Origin: Gliomastix tumulicola
Taxonomy: Eukaryota; Ascomycota; Sordariomycetes; Hypocreales; Bionectriaceae
NCBI GenBank assembly: GCA_001599755.1
Contig: BCHX01000008.1
Coordinates: 434,001-498,000 of the forward strand
Reading direction: 5' to 3'
Length of the DNA stretch: 64,000 bases
Below, in pieces: positions 20,351-31,040 of this stretch. The translations under genes were made by a program, and so were the position numbers. The notes below the pieces were generated by a model, which was given only the letters and a program-made list of their open reading frames with translations, had not been told where the DNA came from and ran no database searches. Position 1 is the stretch's first letter, and each line of letters begins with the position of its first letter.

Positions 20351-22655
20351 ATGGCTCGGGGCCTCTCCTGTACGCAGAAGCTCTGCCTCGCACTCTGTGC
20401 GAGCTTGGCGCACGTTGCCACGAGTGGTGCTCAGCAATCTGCAACCAACGAATCGAGTCCAGTGAGCTCCCCTAGGGAACGCATCAGGCTGCATGACGGC
20501 TGGCGCTTCTGGCGATCTGAACAGACTCCTGACAATGTCGTCTACGATCTTCGCCCCGACACCGGCTCCGAAGGCCTTCAGGTTCTAAAGCCTTGGATCC
20601 TACCCGGGGCCAATCCTTTTATCCGAGACCCTGATCAGCACCACGATCCCCCCTCGGACCCGCCGGCCATCAATGTCCAGTATGTCCTCAAAGACTACGA
20701 CGACAGTAACTGGACCGAAGTGACGGTTCCCCACGACTGGGCGATTCAGCTTCCCTTCTTGGAGGGCGAGGATCCCATCATCCCTCCTGGTATGGGCCTC
20801 CTCCCCGTGCATGGAGTTGGCTGGTACCGCCACACGTTGGAAGTGACCAAGGAAGATCTTGATATGCGGATCTACTTGGACATTGATGTCAGTCCGTCTT
20901 CGAGGGCATGATCGGAAGGAGGTCAATGGCTCGGTGACAGTGGCCAACCCCCAGCTCTGGGGGCCGCCTCCGTCCCAAGAACCACATCTCCACGTTGCCA
21001 TTACGCAGATCTGGCAGGGTGATGAGCTTCTCGACTCTTACGAGACCCAGTTTGGAATCCGATCCTTGGCCTTTGACCCCGTTGGTGGCGTCTTCGTCAA
21101 CGGCGAGCATGTATACCTTCAAGGGGTGAATCAGCACCACGACCTCGGCGCCCTGGGCGCTGCTTACAATGAGCGAGCGGCTGAGCGGCAACTGGAGGTG
21201 CTACGAGAGCTCGGTGTCAACGCCATCAGAATGTCCCACAATCCCATGGCCCCCGAGCTGATGGATCTTGCAGACCGGTTCGGGTTTCTTGTCGTCGGCG
21301 AGATATTCGACTCCTGGGTTCGGAACAAGACAGATCTGGACTTTCATTTAATTTTCAGAGATTGGAGTGAGCCGGACCTACGCTCCTTCCTCCGTCGCGA
21401 CCGTAACCACCCTTCTGTCTTTGCCTGGAGCTACGGCAACGAGATCCCGGAGCAGCGATCAAACGATACGGCAGCGACGGCTATCTCGGTCTATCTGCGG
21501 GACATAATTCACGAGGAGGACCCCACACGGCCCAGCACGATTTCCCTCAACGTGGCTTGGGCAAACTCAACACTGGCGACCACGCTGGATGTCATCAGCC
21601 TCAACTATCAGGGTGAAGGCATCCGGTACGGTCCTGCCTACAACCATCTGGTCAACGGAACAATTCGCACGCCTCAATACGATGCATTCCACGCCAAATT
21701 CCCCAACAGACTCATCCTGGGCAGCGAGGTTGCTTCATCGTTGAGCACCAGGGGAAGCTTCGTCTTCCCTGTCACGCCGTTCAACAGCGCGCCTGTCAAT
21801 GATACGTCTGGTGGATCGTCAAACGGTCTGGACATTAGTGCATATGAGCTTTACACAGCTGAGCCTGGATCCTCGGCGGACCGGGTCTTCCTGACGCAGG
21901 ATGAGAAGCCTTATGTGGCAGGCGGGTTTGTCTGGTCTGGATGGGATTACCTCGGGGAACCATACTGGTGTGAAGAGTGCCGCAGTGGCTACTGGGGCAT
22001 TATCGACCTTGCTGGGTTCAAGAAAGAGCGGTTTTGGTTGTATCAAGCACGCTGGAGGCCGGATCTTCCGATGGCTCATGTTGTGCCACACTGGAACTGG
22101 CCAGGTCGAGAGGGACAGATAACTCCCGTCCACGTGTTTTCATCCGGTGATGAGGCAGAGCTCTTTTTGAATGGAGAGTCCCAAGGCCGCTTGCGAAGGA
22201 ATCCCTTGGAATACTGATTCCGATGGGATGATGTGACCTACCAGCCTGGCGAGCTACACGTTGTCACATACAAGGACGGCAAGGAATGGGCTAATGATAC
22301 AGTCACCACAACAGAAGAGGCCGCCGGACTTCGAATTGTGGCCGACCGAGACCACATCGCCTCAAGCGGCGAGGATCTATCCTTTGTTACTGTGGAAGTG
22401 GTGGACAGGGACGGGAATATCGTCCCAGATGCGAATCCCACAATCACATTCAATGTGTCTGGCGTTCGCCGCCTCGTGGCCACGGACAACGGCTTTGCCG
22501 CTGACAAGACGCCCTTCCCATCAGCGACGCGCAAAGCGTTCAATGGATTGTGCTTGGGAATCGTTGCTTCTGACGCTGGCAAGTCTGGCACCATCACTGT
22601 CAAAGTTGAAAGCGAGGGGCTTAGTTCAGCGGTGATTACGCTTCAAGCTACTTGA
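20351..22655 (+). pseudogene. Secreted GH2 beta-galactosidase-like pseudogene
   Basis: The N-terminus reads as a signal peptide followed by the GH2 sugar-binding domain (IRLHDGWRFW, VPHDWAIQLPF, GVGWYRHTLEV). At about 20889 the frame runs into a stop, and the sequence resumes in another frame at the end of the immunoglobulin-like domain (RKEVNGSVTVANPQLW). A large part of the sugar-binding and middle domains is absent, and the two parts abut too closely for an intron. The TIM barrel is intact, with QGVNQHHDLGA, the acid/base Glu in YGNE, and the nucleophile Glu in ILGSE. A further in-frame TGA at 22215-22217 interrupts EY(stop)FRWDDV, where Arg CGA is expected. The C-terminal beta-sandwich domain then reads on to 22655. 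With a deletion plus a nonsense codon, the gene cannot make a full enzyme. Confidence 0.85.
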
Positions 22656-23630
22656 ATTTAGTTCCATACTACGTAGAATTACATGTAGCTTCCTCGAAAA
22701 AGGAAAAAAGAAACAGAAAAAGAAAAAAAAAGAAGAAGAAGAAGAAGACCGTCACTCTGTAAGATCATGAGTTCGTAGGGGGCGCCGTGATGAGCTCCGG
22801 CAGTATCCGGAGTTGAGTAATCGAGAAAAGAATCCTCACAATCCACGTTCTCATAGGTGCGAGCCTGCCGATTTGCCCAACATCTTGCGTGCTGGCTGAC
22901 CGCCCGCACCGTTTCTCCTGCCCCAATCTACCCCGTCACCTCTCCCAGCCAGTGTCCCGCTCGGGGTCTGCCTCCGCCCGGGCACCACATCGGCCTTGAT
23001 AAACGCGCTCTGCAATTCTGTTCGACTGTTTCAGGTCAATTGCGACGGGGGACGTTGCCAGTATTCCTGGGCTGGAACTTGCTTCAGCGTAGTCTTAGCT
23101 CCTGACTACAACCCTGCCGTCTAGATGCTTCAAGTAAGTGGTCTCGATTGGGACTAGGAAACGACTCAAATGACAAATGATATCGCGAAGTACCGAGTAA
23201 GATGAAGGGATCAAGAAGAGGAAGACAAGGACCAGCTTTTTATTGTCGACGAAGGTCAACTAATCCGGGATGTTCGTTTCATCCATGGCAAGAGCCACAT
23301 GTGCGTGATCGAGGGGCCACCAGTAACCCCTTTACCCTGCATGTATGAAACGGATGCAATGGAACGAGGTGAAGAGGAGAAGTACGAGTGGCCGGCCGCT
23401 GAAGGCGCTCTTTCTTACTATAACGGCTGCGTGTTGACTCGTGAAGACACTTCTTTCGTACAGTCTATCCGACATTTCTTGGGTCGCTCTGACATTCTTT
23501 TCATTAGTCCATTCCTTTGCAGGTCATTGTGCTCTGGGCCTCACTTGTTACGCGTCTTCATTCTTTCCTCCAACCCTCTGCGCTCTCTCTCCTTAAGGTG
23601 CTTTATCACGTCCGTACCGAACCCAACAAA
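22656..23630. other. Intergenic region with an A/GAA-rich tract
   Basis: An A- and GAA-rich simple-sequence tract occupies about 22695-22748. The rest is the promoter region of the LPMO gene; no strong TATA box or other gene is seen. Confidence 0.5.
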
Positions 23631-24692
23631 ATGCGCAGCTCAAGCTTCGCCCTGCGGGTTTTGCTCGCCTTCTTGCCGGCTGCTCGGGCCCATTATAACT
23701 TCGTGTCACTCATTGTCAACGGGCAGGTCACAGAGCCTTACGAGTATGTTCGCCGGACTACCAACAGTCACGACCCAATCGAAGATGTCACATCCTTGGA
23801 CATGGTTTGCAATCAGGGAGGGTTGGACGCCGACATTCGGGCCAGGACTGGCACATACTCGGTCAAGGCCGGTGACGAAGTCGGCTTTGCTGCCGGCTCC
23901 GGGGTTGGACATCCTGGCCCACTCGCCGTCTACATGAGCCGGGCTCCCGATGGCGTCGAGGCCTCGGACTACCTCGGCGATGGTGACTGGTTCAAGGTCT
24001 ACGACTTGACGACCAGCAAGATTGACGAGGAGGGCCTGCACTGGGCCACCATCCTCGGCGATCGTGGTGCGCGCAACTTCACCTTCGCGCTCCCCGAGGA
24101 GCTCCCGGCGGGAAACTACCTGCTTCGCGCTGAGCACATCGGCCTCCACTCGGCCATGGACAAGGGCCGTGCGCAGTTCTACATCGGCTGCGCTCAAGTT
24201 GCCGTTACCGGGCCTGGCACTGAAGAACCCTTCCCCGTGGTCAAGTTCCCGGGCGCGTACGATGGCTCCGAGCCTGGCATTCACGTGCATCTTTGGTGGC
24301 CGATTCCCACGCAGTACACGGTTGCTGGGCCGCCGTCGTGGCCCAACCAGTGCGTGGATCACAGCATCAACCTTCTCGGGCGGGAGAGTGACGGTGACTG
24401 CAACAGCCTTGATGGCAAGGATACCGCGAGTGGCACAGCGGCTTTGACCCTTGCTCCAAGCACCACGTCCACTGTTGTCACTTCGGTGTCTACTTCCGAC
24501 CTTGCGACTACCTCGGCTGCTTCCACCACACCGCCTGCTCTTCCCACTTCCGCTTCTACCACCACACGTGCCTCGAATACCTCCATTTCTTCCACTTTGC
24601 CCAGCGCCCCTGATGAGACTGAACTTCTTGCGCCTTGTCTTGGGAGTCGCCGGAAAGCCCATGCCAGGCGCCACAGCAGACAGCTCTTCTAG
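23631..24692 (+). CDS. AA9 lytic polysaccharide monooxygenase
   Basis: A single-exon secreted protein of 353 residues starting at the ATG at 23631. The signal peptide ends at Ala20, leaving His21 as the first residue of the mature enzyme (HYNF), as the copper histidine brace requires. His94 in GHPGPL is the second brace histidine and Tyr184 in AQFYIGC the axial ligand. The segment RAEHIGLHSA is also typical of AA9. The family oxidatively cleaves cellulose and some hemicelluloses at the fungal surface. The catalytic domain ends near residue 250, and a Ser/Thr-rich linker follows. No CBM1 follows; the protein ends in an Arg/His-rich tail (GSRRKAHARRHSR). The neighbouring GH115, GH35-like and sugar transporter genes suggest hemicellulose-coated cellulose as target, but the sequence does not show the substrate. 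Confidence 0.92.
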   Translation: MRSSSFALRVLLAFLPAARAHYNFVSLIVNGQVTEPYEYVRRTTNSHDPIEDVTSLDMVCNQGGLDADIRARTGTYSVKAGDEVGFAAGSGVGHPGPLAVYMSRAPDGVEASDYLGDGDWFKVYDLTTSKIDEEGLHWATILGDRGARNFTFALPEELPAGNYLLRAEHIGLHSAMDKGRAQFYIGCAQVAVTGPGTEEPFPVVKFPGAYDGSEPGIHVHLWWPIPTQYTVAGPPSWPNQCVDHSINLLGRESDGDCNSLDGKDTASGTAALTLAPSTTSTVVTSVSTSDLATTSAASTTPPALPTSASTTTRASNTSISSTLPSAPDETELLAPCLGSRRKAHARRHSRQLF

Positions 24693-25424
24693 ACAACTTC
24701 AGGGGGATATCCCCGCAAGGGAGGAGCGAGCAGCGCTCACCACCCGCCCGGCTGATATGGAAAGTCGTGGGTAGCTGAGTGGCCAGCCATCACTTTCTTG
24801 GTGTGACCACACAGCTACCCTGTACGTTCTTACCCTTCTACTCCCACATTCAGAATTCTCTTCTCCCGACATGGAGGCAAAATGCGCCTTTCGTTTCGCT
24901 GTAACATTTGTATTCAATCATTATTTTACCATCAAATGTTCTATTTATTACACTGCTTAAAAAAGTAGCTTAGTCAGAATCAGAAGCTCTTATTCCACAC
25001 TCGGGCCTGGATGGTGATAAACTGCACGAGGTTGGGTACGTCAAAGTTGTGAGAAGTCCCCCCCAAACCACTGTTGTGCTTGGGCTTTTAGGGAGGAGAG
25101 TGGTGCGTCGTTTCAAAATTATTAGATGATCTTTGACCAATCCTCAGGTGGGCTACAACATATCACCAAAATTCATATATTAAAATAGATCACCAAGGGG
25201 ACAACTTCGCCGGTAAGGAACATCACACGTAGTCGACACCACATTTGCAGCTTTACAGACATTCCCAATTGTGTCATTATTAGCTGATGGACGATTCTGC
25301 CACGTACCATGTATTGCTGACACCGGGAGCACACCCTTCTCAAGCACCACTAAATCAAAGGGAAATGTCACCAAACCCATGAACTGTGCCGGCTAGACAA
25401 ATGCCTTAGAGGCGTCGAGCCACC
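24693..25424. other. Intergenic region between convergent genes
   Basis: This is the shared 3' flank of the LPMO and transporter genes. It is AT-rich around 24890-24990 and no gene, RNA or repeat is recognised. Confidence 0.5.
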
Positions 25425-27077
25425 TCAGCCGGTGCTCTTGTGGCCGACTGCCCCCTCAATCTCTTCGATGTTCGCGCGAAGAGCAATGTCCTTTGGCTGC
25501 TTCTTAAAGTCCCGTGCCCTGAGCTTCATACCGAAGAGGATATCTAGCTCCTCGTACGTACGGTCTCTCATCTCAGGCAAGCGGAAGAAAGCCCAGACAA
25601 AGCACACGACAAGAATCCCACCCGTCAAGAAGCCACTCTTGCCTTTCCAGTTTCCAGCCGTCGGATTCAGGATGTACGGGCCCACGACCGTGTTGACGAT
25701 GGAGGCCACGTTGTAGCAGTTCCGGGCCAGACTGATTGTGTGGGAACGCAGCCGAGTGGTGGACGTCTCGCTCACAATGATGTACGCGCCGGGCCCCACG
25801 GTGATCTGGTAGATGCAGTACCAGACGAGGTAGATGGCCGACGCCGCGTAGCCTTGGGCGGGGGATGCAGGGGCGAGAGCCGAGAAGCCGATGATGAACC
25901 ACATGATGGCCATGCCGACGATGCCACCCAGGAAGAGAGGGCGTCGACCATATTTACCAGTGACGGGGAGGGCTATCAAGTTGCACACAAGATGGAGTCC
26001 GGCTTGACCGACGCTCATGCTGAACGAGTCCGAGGTCTTCAGCCCGGCCTGCTGGAAGAAATAGGTCCCGTACCCGCTGACGACAAAGCCCGACAGCTGC
26101 TGAATAGTCCACGCCGCACAGGCAATCTCGGTGCGGCGAAGGCTCGTGCCCTTGAAGCAGTCGAGAAGGCCAGTGCCTTCGTTGGCATCTTTCTCCAGAT
26201 TGTTCGTCTGGATCATCAGAGCCACAGCCTGCTTCGCGCCGGCTCTGTCGACGGTGGAAAGCCTGGTCACGGCCTTCTCGGCCTCCTCGACGCGGCCCTT
26301 GCGCACCAGCCACCACGGCGACTCGGGCGCGAAGAAGATGATGGGAATGATGATGACGGGCCAAGCCCACTGCACCCCGATGGGGATGCGCCAGGCCCAA
26401 GGATCCGTGGGCTCCTTGGAGAAGGCCTTGAGAAGTCCAAACGAAACGAACTGGCCAATGCCCCAGCAGGTGACCACCCAAGTCTCAAGGTAGCTTCGCA
26501 GGACGACGGGGCAGACCTCGGATGCGTATGCCGGGGCCATCGTGGTGAACACCCCCCAGGCCAGTCCGGACAGAAGAGACCCGGCAAACAGCATCTCGAT
26601 GCTCTGCGCGAAGAAGGTGACGAAGATGATGCCGACGAGGTACACCAGCGTGCCCAGCAGTGCTTTCTTATGGCCCACACGCTCTGTGATGAACGAGTTG
26701 AGATAGACGCCAATGAGGTTTCCGAGGGGGTTGGACAGGTTGACGGCGGCTTGCCACTTGGGCTCGAGCTGGAAATTGCCGGTATCCTTGACCTCGTGGC
26801 CAAACATGTGCCGGAAGGCTGGGAAGGCCTGGAGGGAACCGAGAATGGCCGTATCATAGCCATCCATGATGATGGTCAAGGAGAAGGCCATAGACCAGAG
26901 ACAGGCCTTGCGGTAGCGCTTGAAGGCTTCAGCCGCGGTCATATTGTGCTCGTCCTCTGTGGCGAGCGTGGCCTTCTCGGCGATGGTCATCGTGTCCTTG
27001 GTTTGCTGCTGTTCAATCGCGGCAGAGTTGACTTCCTCGAGCTGGTGGCCGGTGGCCTCGTCCCCTTGCTTTGCCAT
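25425..27077 (-). CDS. MFS sugar transporter (maltose/alpha-glucoside permease type)
   Basis: A single-exon protein of 550 residues. The ATG at 27077 is the first in this open frame; the open stretch upstream has no ATG and is leader. It has about twelve hydrophobic segments and the sugar-porter signatures: DGYDTAILGSL in helix 1, ERVGHKKAL after helix 2, APESPWWLVRKGR before the central loop, QQLSGF and GKYGRRPLF. The N-terminal 55 residues are hydrophilic and cytosolic. The pattern is closest to fungal alpha-glucoside or maltose permeases, which bring in oligosaccharides with protons at the plasma membrane. It is divergent from the GH35-like gene across 1.2 kb, which suggests co-regulation with extracellular sugar release. 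The precise substrate is unknown. Confidence 0.9.
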   Translation of the reverse strand: MAKQGDEATGHQLEEVNSAAIEQQQTKDTMTIAEKATLATEDEHNMTAAEAFKRYRKACLWSMAFSLTIIMDGYDTAILGSLQAFPAFRHMFGHEVKDTGNFQLEPKWQAAVNLSNPLGNLIGVYLNSFITERVGHKKALLGTLVYLVGIIFVTFFAQSIEMLFAGSLLSGLAWGVFTTMAPAYASEVCPVVLRSYLETWVVTCWGIGQFVSFGLLKAFSKEPTDPWAWRIPIGVQWAWPVIIIPIIFFAPESPWWLVRKGRVEEAEKAVTRLSTVDRAGAKQAVALMIQTNNLEKDANEGTGLLDCFKGTSLRRTEIACAAWTIQQLSGFVVSGYGTYFFQQAGLKTSDSFSMSVGQAGLHLVCNLIALPVTGKYGRRPLFLGGIVGMAIMWFIIGFSALAPASPAQGYAASAIYLVWYCIYQITVGPGAYIIVSETSTTRLRSHTISLARNCYNVASIVNTVVGPYILNPTAGNWKGKSGFLTGGILVVCFVWAFFRLPEMRDRTYEELDILFGMKLRARDFKKQPKDIALRANIEEIEGAVGHKSTG

Positions 27078-28288
27078 GATGAACGTCCTGCGAGTAGGGG
27101 GGAGGCGAAGCGACAGAGAAGATATGAAGCAGTGGATGAGCCTTTGCTGGATCGCAATGTCATGAAGACCTGACTTGAGTACAGAACGAGAAGGAAGCGC
27201 GGTGCTTCTCGTTGATTTAATACTGCACGGAGGCGTGTTGCAGGGTCTGGGTCTGGGGTCTGGGTTTGGGAGCTGAGTCGGATCTCGAACCAACCCCAAA
27301 CTCCCCCCGCGTAGACCTGACCGAGGGCTAGGCTCTCTGGTGCGAATGCGGAGCGTGTGACCTGGACTTCGGGCACCCGCCACCCCCGGGAACGCACCTA
27401 GCAATAGCCTGAGAGATGGTCTGAACGACGAGGAACAGGAAAAAGCATTTCCCACCAATGAAACAGCGTGGCTAACGAATGAAAAGACTGATGAGCGGCT
27501 GGCTCTTGAGCGGTCGGGTCTGGCTGGCTGTGGCAAACCTCACAAGGGCTCGTGAACACGCGCTGTGCGGGGGAAAAGCGCGATTCCCCAACGGTCTGGT
27601 CTCTAGTCCCTAGTCTCTCTCCTTACCCCGTCGACGGGGTAAGGACCGGGTGATAGTTACCTACTAGTAGGTCCTCGCTACCCCGCCAGCCACGCGTGAG
27701 GATACGTACCGCTCGCTGTCTGTGTGAGCAGGAGCCCGTTGGCTCTGCAGGGGGATACAGCCGTCCCAATCTAACTGTCGAAGCTCTCCTCAGCCCCCCC
27801 CCAGAACAGCTTGTGTCTCCAAACCTGGGGCTCGCTCCCCGCACTTTCTCCATGCTCCGCGACCCAAATCTCAGATTCTCCTGTTCCTTCCCTTGAGGCC
27901 TCTTTCACTCCATCGCAATTTACCGACACGAGGTATGACACGAGGTATGAGACTTGGATGAAGAATCAATCCAGATGATTGATTGGAGGAGGAATTGAGC
28001 AGTGAATAACGAGATTGACCCGAGCAGTGCCCTTTCCTTCCTCCGCCCTGCGCCTTGGCTTGCGAGCTCTGCTGTGAGCCCGCGTCGGCGACCACACGTG
28101 TCGTGTCGGCGGCTTGCAGTTTCCCCCTGGGTATTAAAGGTGCCTTTGCTGTCGATGTAATAAAGTTGTAACAAAGAGGCTACTCTTCATTGTCGACAAG
28201 TCTACGCCTCTGCACATGCAAGTGTCACCTCTGAAGACCATTGCTGCCCATTGCTGCTCTAGTTACATCCATCCACTCGCCCGCTACG
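27078..28288. promoter_or_regulatory. Bidirectional promoter of transporter and GH35-like gene
   Basis: The spacer contains a matching TATTAAA-type box on each side: at 27215-27222 for the transporter (138 bp before its ATG) and at 28132-28139 for the GH35-like gene (150 bp before its ATG). Between them is a perfect 24-bp palindrome, listed separately, and a GCGGGGTAGC-type site (complement of 27678-27687). Confidence 0.55.
27621..27644. promoter_or_regulatory. Perfect 24-bp palindrome in the divergent promoter
   Basis: The half CCTTACCCCGTC at 27621-27632 is followed at once by its exact reverse complement (27633-27644), with a SalI-like GTCGAC at the centre. Two inverted CCCCG cores could bind a dimeric or paired zinc-finger regulator. 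The site does not fully match the CreA consensus (SYGGRG), so the factor is unknown. Confidence 0.5.
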
Positions 28289-30511
28289 ATGAAGTCGCCC
28301 ATCAATCGGCTCGGGTTCTTCCACCGGTTGCTCGCTACAGCGTTCTCCCTGGCGCACGTGCTCCCGACAGGCCATGCCCAGTCCATCGATCCGAACCTCA
28401 AGCCATCCGTGCCTACCAAGGAGCAGATCAGCCGAGTTGACTACAGCCTCGACGACTACGAGCGAGTCACCTTGAAGGTCAACGGGCAGCCGTTCTTCTT
28501 CAACGGTATCCAGCTACGTACCGACAAGATCAGGGATGTGTGGGGGGTGGCTCCGGAGCAGATCGCGGATTACTACCAGCAAGTCGCCGACGACGGGTTT
28601 ACTGTTGTCAATACCCAGGTGCTCTGGTCTGAAATCCAGCCTGATGCCGTCTTCGAGGCTTCCGAGTCGACCTTCATCCAGGGCGGGACTGCCGCAGGCC
28701 AGAATTTCGAGCAAAGCACCTCTCACAAGATTGGATACAAGCGCGGCTCCGATATAAGCAAGAAGCTGTCCTACTTCAAGTTCGACTTTTCGGACTTCAA
28801 CGGCAACGTTGACGCGGCAAAAGTCCGCTTCTACGTCGATGGCGACTCTATCGGATCCAAGGCCTTCCCTGCCACGCTGTACGGCATTACCAACAACAAC
28901 TGGAAGGCGTCGTCCATCACTTGGAACAGCGGCGCACCCAACCACAACGGCGTCGATATTGCCGGAACGTTGAATCAGGACTACTTTGTTGCCTCCAAGA
29001 GCCCGTCGTGGGACCCGATTCTGAAGAAGGCCTTCTACGACTTTGACGCCACCGATTTCATCGCCAAGCACGCCGGCGGCAAGGTGGCCAGCTTCATCCT
29101 CCAGGCCAGCACGACCGACCAGGGCTACGAGGCTGGGGCCTCCATCCACGGCGCCCGCGGTGCCAACCCGCCTCAGCTTGTCATCTCTGACAAGAGCCAC
29201 TTCGACTGGTCCTACATTGACCGCATGATTGGCTGGGCCGAGGATGCCGGGATCAAGCTCGAGTTTGTCTGGTTCGGCTCCGACTCCACCACTGTCACTA
29301 TGGACAGCCGTGTGCCGTACGTCGTCCTCAAGTACACCAAGATGGAGAAGGTGAATGATGACGGGTCGCACAGCGTCGTCTTCTCCAAGAACACCGATCC
29401 AGCGTACGGCGTGTACTGGCACCTGATGGATAAGAACGACCTCGACTTGCGGGCCCTCGAGAAGGCAGCCATTAAGAATCTGATGAACCATGTGGCAGAG
29501 TATAATGCAGCGGGAGGGAACAAGAGAACCGTCGTTGGGGTCGATGTTGCCAACGAGCCGTCCATCCATAGGTTCTACCAGAAGAGCTTCACGGCCTGGC
29601 AGAACCCGAAGACGTTTGGGGCGCTGAATAAGTTCGCTTCCTTGCAGGACTTCAAGGACCGGACCATGTGGGAGTTCTGCCTGAACCTTGCCAATGCCGT
29701 CAAGGAGTCCAACTATCCTGTGTGGACGCGGTCCAACGATGTGCGAGGCGTCGACGCGAGGCACGTCAGCTACAACGAGGCCAGGAGGCAGGATGTCGGC
29801 ACGAGCCTGGACTTCATCGGCCTGGACCCCTACAGCAACTCCTTCTCAGACCTGTTCAAATTTGGCCACACCACGGCCTATGACGGCAAGAACTACGCCT
29901 CCGGGCAGAACCTGCCCATGGTCATGGAGAATGGGGGTCAGTACGCAACCACGGATGGGCTCATCACTGCAACGCTAGCAGGGGGCGGCTACTACAACGT
30001 CTACGACTTCATGAGCACGGATCCTCACGGCATGTACGTGCCGACGAACCAAGCCGGGGGGGACTTTACCGCCAAGCCCCGCGGCTCCTATGTGACGACG
30101 GTGAGGAGCACCAACAAGATGCTGCTCAAGATTGGCCAGGACCTGGCCACCAAGCTCCCCAAGGGCGCCGGGGGCAAGAATCTGGACTGGCTCAACATCA
30201 ACTGGAACGACGGCGACGTCGACACTGCTTTCGGGGCCATCACGATCAACTATAAGCCCACGAACAACCGCTATGTGGGCATCTCGGACATTCGCAACCG
30301 ACGCGGCGTCGCCCTTCTCAGCACCGGCACTGCTGACTACACGCTTCGTGGCGTGCGTCCGTACGGCGTGAACTCGGTCGAGCGCGGCTACTATAATGGG
30401 GCAAACTGGGTGAAGGAGGGAACAGTCTCGTACCAGTCGAACGGGGACGACATCACGTTCCGCATCGGCGCTTACGAATGTGTTCGTGTCGTTGTCAATA
30501 GGGATGTGTGA
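28289..30511 (+). CDS. Secreted GH35-like beta-galactosidase family protein with DNRLRE-type insertion
   Basis: A single-exon protein of 740 residues from the ATG at 28289, with a signal peptide ending near HAQ. The first 120 residues give the start of a TIM barrel (VNGQPFFFNGIQLRTDK, VVNTQVLWSEIQPD). A beta-sandwich of about 170 residues then interrupts it, with features of a DNRLRE carbohydrate-associated domain (KLSYFKFDFSDFNG, AAKVRFYVDGD, NNNWKASSITWNSG, SFILQAS). The barrel resumes at HFDWSYIDRMIGWAEDAGIKLEFVWFG. Glu423 in VANEP is the expected acid/base and Glu547 in MVMENGG the expected nucleophile of this clan. The C-terminal 200 residues form beta-rich domains like those of bacterial GH35-like (DUF4978) proteins. 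It should act outside the cell on galactosides or related glycans. The substrate is not established. Confidence 0.8.
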   Translation: MKSPINRLGFFHRLLATAFSLAHVLPTGHAQSIDPNLKPSVPTKEQISRVDYSLDDYERVTLKVNGQPFFFNGIQLRTDKIRDVWGVAPEQIADYYQQVADDGFTVVNTQVLWSEIQPDAVFEASESTFIQGGTAAGQNFEQSTSHKIGYKRGSDISKKLSYFKFDFSDFNGNVDAAKVRFYVDGDSIGSKAFPATLYGITNNNWKASSITWNSGAPNHNGVDIAGTLNQDYFVASKSPSWDPILKKAFYDFDATDFIAKHAGGKVASFILQASTTDQGYEAGASIHGARGANPPQLVISDKSHFDWSYIDRMIGWAEDAGIKLEFVWFGSDSTTVTMDSRVPYVVLKYTKMEKVNDDGSHSVVFSKNTDPAYGVYWHLMDKNDLDLRALEKAAIKNLMNHVAEYNAAGGNKRTVVGVDVANEPSIHRFYQKSFTAWQNPKTFGALNKFASLQDFKDRTMWEFCLNLANAVKESNYPVWTRSNDVRGVDARHVSYNEARRQDVGTSLDFIGLDPYSNSFSDLFKFGHTTAYDGKNYASGQNLPMVMENGGQYATTDGLITATLAGGGYYNVYDFMSTDPHGMYVPTNQAGGDFTAKPRGSYVTTVRSTNKMLLKIGQDLATKLPKGAGGKNLDWLNINWNDGDVDTAFGAITINYKPTNNRYVGISDIRNRRGVALLSTGTADYTLRGVRPYGVNSVERGYYNGANWVKEGTVSYQSNGDDITFRIGAYECVRVVVNRDV

Positions 30512-31040
30512 AGTGTCGAGTAGTAGCTGCTTAGTTAGGGCGGGCTTGGGGAGGGAGTGAAGGGACCTTTGCCTATGCCGAGTGCCTTTTCCCCCAAATG
30601 AACAATCCATGCCGTCAACCCGTTGGTCCACTCATCGCTCTCGCGTAGGTTGCAGTCCATGTGTGTTGATTACAAGCATCTGTAGGGTCCGACATGTAGC
30701 GATGGACGATGTGCGGGATAATTGTTCCGCGATTGTAACTAGGTCTTTAGCCGGCGGCGGTGCCCAGTTTTGTCGGGGGAACCGAACGCAGGCGGCGGGG
30801 TTCTTCGATATCGTGGCGTGTCGGGGTCACTCATCCCTAGGCCACGCGGCCGTAGGCTTCCGTTCTCCGCCTTGGCCGATGGGGTAGCAGTTCAGGAGAG
30901 AGAAGGGCGGCGCCTTGTTGCACAGGGGTGGTTGTTTCGCAAAGTACTTGAACAATGCCGTCTGCTGATCGGGCCAACGACGTGTCCGAGCCAATGGCAA
31001 ACCTGAGCTCCCTCCATTGAACCAGCGTTCATCGGTCAGT
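30512..31040. other. Intergenic region upstream of the GH115 gene
   Basis: This stretch holds the 3' flank of the GH35-like gene and the GH115 promoter. No repeat, RNA gene or clear motif is seen. Confidence 0.5.

Noticed and set aside
25740..27173. 477-codon plus-strand frame over the transporter gene
   Set aside because: It lacks any domain character and mirrors the transporter codons; the minus strand encodes a complete MFS protein.
28514..29764. 416-codon minus-strand frame over the GH35-like gene
   Set aside because: It is an antisense shadow, with no start context, signal or domain; the plus frame is a full enzyme.
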